Below, one piece after another: positions 57,626 through 64,000 of a DNA stretch of 64,000 nt. Source of the stretch: Canna indica (taxonomy: Eukaryota; Streptophyta; Magnoliopsida; Zingiberales; Cannaceae); assembly GCA_034359265.1 (NCBI GenBank), contig CP136891.1, positions 84,028,001 to 84,092,000 of the forward strand, written 5' to 3'. Each line of letters opens with the position of its first letter. Position 1 is the stretch's first letter. The notes beneath the pieces are model-generated. The model saw nothing but the letters and a program-made list of their open reading frames with translations, did not search any database and was not told the origin of the DNA. The position numbers and the translations under genes were made by a program.

Positions 57626-58895
57626 GGATAGAAATGGAGGGGAATATATCTGATTGTGTGGCACATGAATCTCGAATGCACACATTTATAGATCCAGCGA
57701 GGTTCAATATATATATATACAATATTGTTTTGAATTAATGAATGCCCAAAAGCTTTTTTATTATTAATTTATTTAGAGAAATTTAATTACTTTTTCATAA
57801 ATTTAAATGAAGGAAATAGTAATTTCGTAACTTTTATTGGAACCGAGGAACATTTTTTAATAGGTTGCCGTTAAACTTATTCTATTTTACTGTTGAAAAA
57901 AAAATAGAAGATACTTCACCATTTGAACTTCAAAAAATATAAAAGGTAAGTCAAACCCTAGTGAATTGGCAAGAACTTAATTGGCATATCTGAAAGTATC
58001 TGCCTCTATTCAGAAAACAATCATACGTTTCCTCATTATATATATATATATAATCCTTTTCTTCGTGTTAATATTGCTTAATTTAATTAGATTGATGGAT
58101 GCAATATTACTTAATTAAATACTTTTTTAATATGAGTTTAAGGGTTATTAATTTAAATACTTTTATTATTTAATTATGCCACATATATAAGGTGTGACGT
58201 GTCAATATTTTATGACTAAAATATTGCCATGTGTTCATATCAAATAACTGAAAATGGTCAATTATAACGGTGGGTTAACGTCAGGGCAAGATTGCTCGAG
58301 TTTGATAAGTTGATGGATAATATTATACCCGTTTGATAAGTTAAATGATAACATTACATCCAAATAAAATAGAGGGACAACATTGCTCTTTTTGCAATAG
58401 TAGATGAGCAAATTTGCACATTTATCCTACAAAATATCAAAAATTACATAATTCATAAGTATATATATATTCCCTCCTCTCGAACCTAGAGGGACATGCG
58501 TAGAGAGGGGCATTGCGCCCCTCAATAGGCCTTGATCGCTTGGTGCCCTGTGACCATTAGGCGCGACAAGAAGGAGAGGGGGAGACGGAGATCGGGGGGA
58601 AGATGGGGAGAGGGAGAGATTGCAAGGGAGAGAGAGACAACTTAACGGCGAAGATCAATGGTGGAGACGCGAAGATCAACGAAGATCAGAGGAGAACGAC
58701 ATGAGCGAGCAGGAGATCAGGGGAGAGGAAAAGGGTTTGGGCAGAAATGAAATCAGTGTTTTCTAACAGCGACTAGCGGGTCGCAAAGCCTTTGGGTACG
58801 TTTGGTACCCCGTATAGTACTAGTCTATATTGACTAACCTGTATAGTACTAGCCTATTTTGTACTATTATTATATAGTGTTTGGTGCATAAGGGC
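57626..58895. other. Promoter of copy C and unassigned spacer
   Basis: The first 400 bp match the other LEA promoters. From about 58035 the sequence is unrelated to them. 58560-58740 is purine-rich (GGAGAGGGGGAGACGG-like), with no convincing gene. No transposon ends were fixed. Confidence 0.4.
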
Positions 58896-59697
58896 CTATT
58901 TGGTACCATGTATAAATCTCCTGTATAGTATTAGGATAATACTATACAGTGTTTGGGAAGGATATTAACTAATATATGTACTAAAAATAGTACCCCATAA
59001 GCTGCCAAAAGATGTATTAGTAATACACTCTCGAAGCTCTTCATTAGCCTGCACTAGTATTTTTTAATATTTTGGATACTCATTTTATCTCCGGCCAAAA
59101 ATTAAAAAATATATTAAAAAAATAATTTTAATTTATGAAATAATTTTAATGATAAAATATATTATATAATTTTTTATATTTTTTATATTTTTTATATTAT
59201 ATTATATTATTATAATATATTACATATAATACAATATAAACAATATTATATTGTATATTATTATATATTATATTATATTATATTATATTATAATATATTA
59301 TATTATATTATAATGTAATATATATAATATATCATCTATATAATATTATATATTATATTATAATATAATATATAATATAATATATAATATAATATAATAT
59401 AATATAATATATAATATAATATAATATATAATATAATATATAATATAATATAATATAATATAATATATAATAATATACAATATAATATAATATAATATTA
59501 TTATAATATAATATTATTATAATATATTACATATAATATAATATAATATTATATTATACAGATTAGTCAATACATATTAGTACTATACACGCTAGTACAT
59601 GTGTGCACTAAATACTGTATAATAGTAGTACAATACATGTTAGTACTATACGGGCTCGTTTGGTACATCGTATAGTACTAGTCTGTATAGTACTAGC
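58896..59697. repeat. TTTGGTAC-flanked AT microsatellite region
   Basis: Repeats of TTTGGTACC and GTATAGTACTAG occur at 58798-58935 and again at 59650-59697. Between about 59100 and 59560 there is an almost pure TATAATATAT-type low-complexity array. The GGGCCTATTTGG words resemble Harbinger/Tourist ends, but I could not pair two termini. No genes. Confidence 0.5.
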
Positions 59698-59955
59698 ACT
59701 ATAAGAAAAAAGTCTTTTAAGGACACAATTTTGGGGACGCTTTAAAAAATGTCATTTTCTCAACTACAATTAGGGACACATTTTACCACAGTGTCTCAAT
59801 TTTTTCCAATTAGGAACACTTTATTTTGAGCGTCTCAAAAATTAGGGACACATTTTTTTCATAGCGTCTCAATTTTTTCAATTAGGGACGCATTTTTCGA
59901 TAGCATCTCAATATGATTATATGAGATGCAACAATAGTCCCACATTGAAAACTTT
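59698..59955. mobile_element. CACTA terminal fragment with subterminal repeats
   Basis: Starts CACTATAAGAAAAAAGTC, a typical CACTA terminus. It is followed by three to four repeats of AATTAGGGACAC and GCGTCTCAATTTTTT. It stops at the beginning of the next CACTA terminus, so only one end of this element is present. Confidence 0.65.
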
Positions 59956-59979
59956 CACTACTAGAAAAATGGGCATAAG

Positions 59980-60330
59980 CAACGACTGATGCCGTTGCTG
60001 AAAAACATCAGCAACGGCTAGCGCCGTTGCAATGGAGCCGTGGCAGAAAATCGAGTTGCTGATAACTTAGCAACGGATCAGCAACGACCGCTTGAGCCGT
60101 TGCTAAAAATATTATCAGCAACGGTTTTGCCACGGACGCGGAGCCGTTGCTGATAACATTAATAGCAACGGCCGGTGAGCCCGTAGCAACGCCGTTAGTA
60201 AAAGCCCGTTGCTAAGCCGTTGCTGTAGGTCATCAGCAACGACTTTCGATAAACTTTTAGCAACGGCTTTCCCACGGATGGCTGTGGGAATGCCGTTGCT
60301 GATGATGTGAACTTGGTAACGGAAAAATTA
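59980..60330. repeat. CACTA subterminal AGCAACGGC repeats
   Basis: More than ten copies of AGCAACGGC or GCCGTTGCT in mixed orientation, the kind of array bound by the TNPA-type protein of CACTA elements. It is not a CRISPR: spacing is irregular and orientation mixed. Confidence 0.75.
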
Positions 60331-60622
60331 AAATTTCAAATTTCCATTGATACATTGATACATTATCTGATACATAACTCTCACACCCATATACTCATAC
60401 ACACATTTATTCACACATCACAAATACACCAAGATATATATCAAAACAATTATATTTATATTGATAATTATCCACAATAATATAAAAACTATTCAAATGC
60501 AAAATTGAAGTATCAATATCCAAACAAAATAAATTAAACAAGCATAATATCTAAGTAACAAAGTCAATATAAAAAAAATCTAACGATGACGATGGAGGAT
60601 GGCCTGGATCATTTGGCGGGGT

Positions 60623-62097
60623 CTAGAGTGCTTGAGTGTACACCGGCGTGGATTGACTCGAGGACGATGGATGAGATGATGCCGAAAAGATGCCTGCTTC
60701 GGGATGACCTGACATGTTGCGTAGCATAGCATGCATCTTTGCCATCATCTGACTCTGACGCGCGACCGTCTCCTCTAGAGTCTTTATTCTGTTACTATGA
60801 TCATAACTGGATCTGGAGGTGGATGGCCGCTCACCAGCGACCGGAGGGGTCGGTGCCCCAAGTGGCCCTAGTATGGCTCGCGCATGACCACTATCTGCAA
60901 AGCCATATACGCGGCCATGGTCCCAGCCACCTGCGACCTCGACCCACGTTGCTGCGTCAAAGTCCTCGGGGGTGCCCCCGCGCTGCACCATCGTCTGGCT
61001 GTAGGTCTCCTACTCGAGTTTGATTTTTTGTTTAATATTTATCATAAAACTTAAATTATAAATATATAATGAATAATTTAAACAAATATATAGTTACCAT
61101 AATGTATGCAGCGCGGTTGTCGATGTACTCTCTCGTCCCATGTGCTCGACGGTGAGTCCGCTCAAACACCGCCATCGGGGAGGGTCGCTGGACAGTCCCG
61201 TCATCCGACACCGTCGTCTACATTTACAAAACAAATACATTAATTAGTACACATAGTAACAAATAAAATATATAATTAAAAGGTATACTTACCATACGGT
61301 TCGCGTGCACTGCAAATGTAACAGAGCCGCTGGTGTGACGCGCTGCTCCCCCCGACATGTGATTTCTAGCCGCATTACGAGAAACCTCCTGCCATCGATC
61401 CGTCGACCATATTCCCACGAGCTGGTCCCATATATCCAAAGTAATCCAATCGGGGGTCGTATCCCCGAGTCTCCGTGATGTTAGTAGTCCCAGCTCGTGC
61501 CATCGCCTGGGACCAGGCCCGCCCCAGCTGTCCATTGTACCTTGCCCGGGAAATAGCCTCCCATGCAGCGTAAATGAAGGGCCTTTGGTGCTCAGCCCAT
61601 GTATAGCGAGCCCGCAGAATAATAATATCAGTACCAATATTAATCATCATGCATGTAAAAATAAGAATAATACGTGCCTCAAACTCGCGCCATAACATGT
61701 CGACGTGCTCGCTAGGCACGTGAGACCACGTAGGTCATGCCCCGTGCATATATCGTCGAATAATAGAAGAAATGCTCCTCGGCACTTCTTCTTGCTCGAA
61801 CCTGCACAACAAAAATAAATTTTAATATTATATTATGATATAATGAATTTGTAATTATTCATAATTCATGATATATTACCGCTCCTCAATCACGCTAATA
61901 AATCTACGTGACTCTGTGGCTCGTGGAGGCTGCCACCTGTTCGGCCCGCGTGGCCGCCTGCGTCTGGATGTACTAGCCTCGGTAGTATCATCGGCATGAG
62001 GATCAACAACAGGAGGATCAGCAACATGAGTAAGTGTAGGAGTCTCACCGATCGGAAACTCCGAAGCTCTCCTGCGACGATAACCACGACCAGACAT
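60623..62097 (-). pseudogene. CACTA second gene (Ptta/En-Spm family), broken
   Basis: Plausible exons in coding order are 61880-62097 (MSGRGYRRRRASEFPIGE, Arg/Pro-rich), a segment around 61680-61820 (VPSEHVDMLWREFE), about 61277-61672 (WAEHQRPFIY; then DWITLDIWDQLVGIWS and HTSGSVTF), about 61098-61217 (MAVFERTHRRAHG, REYIDNRAAYIM) and 60623-61009 (ends PVYTQAL). This order is that of plant En/Spm-associated transposase proteins. Lesions seen are an in-frame TGA at 61735-61737, where the frame expects a residue before PTWSHV, and a frame switch between the two halves of the 61277-61672 segment. The last exon has a possible coiled coil (KTLEETVARQSQMMAKMHAM). Exon limits are approximate. Confidence 0.6.
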
Positions 62098-62172
62098 ATC
62101 TGTCGAATAGACATATAATCAGATTATTGTATAAATAGTAGAGATATATTTAATAAAATATATACTTTACAA

Positions 62173-64000
62173 TTATTCCTCATCATCTGAATAATAGTCT
62201 TCGACTTCTTCCTCTTCTTCATTTTCTTCATCTTCAGCTTCCTCAATTTCATGATCGTCATCATCAGCATATTCAACTTCTAATTGAATTGACGTTGTGT
62301 CTGCATCCTCGAGTATTGGAATAATACGATCTACAGCAAGAGGATCATCTTCTTGATATAAACCATGTGTCATATCAGGTATCAGCTCATTTTCTCCTAC
62401 TATCGGATCAATTTTTCCTCTACCTTTTGTCTTACAGACTACACGCCAATCTGCTCTATCTTTATTTCGAGCTGGATACTTCGCGTAATATACTTGTTCG
62501 GCTTGTGATGCCAATATAAAAGGCTCATTTGCTGCCAATTTATATTTGTAATTAATCTCAACAAGTTTGTATTTTGGATGAACTTTCATGCCCCTTTCTG
62601 TTGTATCGAACCAATGACATCTAAATAGAATAATTGATTTCAAGCCGAAGTAGTGCAACTTTATCACTTCTTCCACCAGTCCATAAAAATTCATATCACA
62701 TTCAACATAGGTTGTCCCTTTCACACAGACCCCAACATTTATCATCTTCTTTGTAAATGCAAATTCAACCGTGTGAAATTTATACCCATTAATAAAATAT
62801 CCGCTATAGCACGACACAAGTCGCGACGGTCCACTAGCAAACTCAAATATTCTTTCATCTATTTCAGCTCTGTGATCTTTGCTGTAAGTCTGAATCTAAG
62901 TAGGGAAATCACGATTCCGTAATCTCTCCAATTCTTCATCGTTGTGAATAGAGTATTTTTGCACCATCTCAATGTCAAATATTTTAATGAATTGTTCAAT
63001 CTCTGGACAATTGAGTAATACATACAAGTGTGCCAAATGATACTCTTCCTCGCTTAAGTGTCGAGATGGACGAGAACCTAAAGCACGACCAGAGTGATAA
63101 AATATATTTTAACGTCCATCTGAATGTCGAACACCCCCGTCTTCGTTACGTGGAAGACGATCAAATCTTGTCTGTACTGTCGATTCAAAGTAAAATGAGC
63201 AGAATGTTGAAATTTCTTGGATGATATACGATTCAGATATTGATCCTTCAACAGCTGCAGTGTTCTTTACTTTTTTCTTCAGACGATTCATGTATCTTTC
63301 AAATAAGTACATCCACCGATATAGAACGAGGCCACCAACTCGTGCCTCGTATGCCAAGTGTATCGGTAGATGCTCAATCGAGTCAAAAAATACAGGAGGG
63401 AAAAGCTGCTCCAGCTTGCATATGATTTTAACAATATTATTTTCAAGTGTTGATATATCTTTGACTCGAAGGACATTTGCACAGATGTTTCTAAAAAACA
63501 TACTTAATTCAGTCAACAGACCCCAAATATTATCAGGTAGAAGATCTCGAAATGCTATCGTAGGTAATCTCTGCATGAATACGTACATGACAATCATGGC
63601 TCTTCATCCCTGCTATTTTGCAATCATCGACGTTCACACATCGAGATAAGTTTGAAGCATATCCATCGGGTAATCTAAGTTCTTTTACCCATTGACAAAC
63701 ATCTTTGATCTGTTATTTATTTAACACATATAGGGCATTCGGTTTCAGATATCGTCCGTTGACCTCTTGTAACGCCAACTCTGGTCTTTTACAAAGTATT
63801 TTCATATCATGCCGGGCTTTGACATTATCTTTAGTTTTTTCGGAAATATCCATCAAAGTGTTGAAAATATTATCAAACACATTTTTTTCAATGTGCATGG
63901 CATCCGAATTATGTCGAATCAATAATGAACTCCAATAGGGCAATTCCCAAAAGATATATTTTTTTTCATCCAGTTATGTGTTTGGCCAAAACCTGACACT
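62173..64000 (-). pseudogene. CACTA TNP2-like transposase, broken and partial
   Basis: In coding order: 63713-64000 carries the TNP2 block HNSDAMHIEKNVFDNIFNT. 63109-63597 is DUF4218 (FMQRLPTIAFRDLLPDNIWG to LVLYRWMYLFERYM). 62173-62817 is DUF4216 (FHTVEFAFTKKMINVGVCVK, LFRCHWFDT) with an acidic tail. Lesions: an A8 run near 63961 shifts frame; in-frame TAA at 63713-63715; an apparent 4 bp insertion near 63580-63590; in-frame TAA at 63109-63111; TAG in place of a probable Trp codon at 62896-62898. The gene is therefore dead, though domain order is preserved. The N-terminal part lies right of the window. Confidence 0.8.

Larger units (their letters stand above)
59956..64000 (-). mobile_element. 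Decayed CACTA (En/Spm-type) transposon, right edge cut
   Basis: The terminus CACTACTAGAAAAATGGGC is followed by about 350 bp (59980-60330) of densely repeated AGCAACGGC in both orientations, the expected subterminal binding repeats. Inward, on the minus strand, come remains of the two usual CACTA genes: the second gene (60623-62097) and the TNP2-like transposase (62173 to beyond 64000). Several stops and frameshifts show it is not autonomous. The other end lies outside the window. Confidence 0.85.

Noticed and set aside
59980..60330. Regularly repeated short motif suggesting CRISPR-like array
   Set aside because: Irregular spacing, mixed orientation and plant context. It is the subterminal repeat of a CACTA element.

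Overview
This is a plant nuclear window. Genes have several short GT-AG introns, AT-rich introns and spacers, and encode plant families: COV-like, RABG3, PERK, AP-4 beta and LEA14. A flowering plant is certain. Monocot affinity is only a weak guess, from the GC-rich exons and the retrotransposon style. Every gene was recognised by reading the translation, with no database search. Exon borders were placed by matching splice sites to the family's reading frame.

Layout, left to right. 3-1582 (+): last four exons of a LIKE-COV membrane protein. 2262-5570 (-): complete RAB7/RABG3 small GTPase, seven exons. 6275-12066 (-): proline-rich extensin-like receptor kinase (PERK), eight exons. 12067-16314: 4.2 kb with nothing recognised. 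16315-16678 (-): small NDUFB4-like complex I subunit. 16869-21175: 4.3 kb LTR retrotransposon without pol. 21385-21597 (+): TOM7. 23407-30894 (-): AP-4 beta-adaptin, eleven exons. 31319-32896: a hAT-type element with a second one nested in it, followed by AT-rich inverted-repeat DNA. 34062-34733 (+): intronless TIM17. 37412-41625 (-): mitoferrin-type carrier, with a hAT-like element in its single intron. 45190-45759 (-): cytosolic LEA14. 49877-57625 (-): three tandem LEA14 paralogs that have gained a signal peptide. 59698-64000: ends of CACTA transposons and a decayed CACTA body that runs off the right edge.

Gene functions fall into themes. LIKE-COV, RABG3 and AP-4 beta belong to Golgi/vacuole trafficking. 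NDUFB4-like, TOM7, TIM17 and mitoferrin are nuclear-encoded mitochondrial membrane proteins. NDUFB4-like and TOM7 are divergent, and their start codons would be about 0.4 kb apart without the retrotransposon. The element therefore seems to have landed inside a compact bidirectional promoter.

The right third is dominated by nested and dated transposon insertions. Many have readable target-site duplications: 8 bp for hAT, 9 bp for Mutator, 3 bp for CACTA and 5 bp for the solo LTR. They allow the history of the secreted LEA14 array to be reconstructed, including a duplication and a later deletion of about 2.3 kb with microhomology at the join. No CRISPR array, tRNA or rRNA gene was seen.
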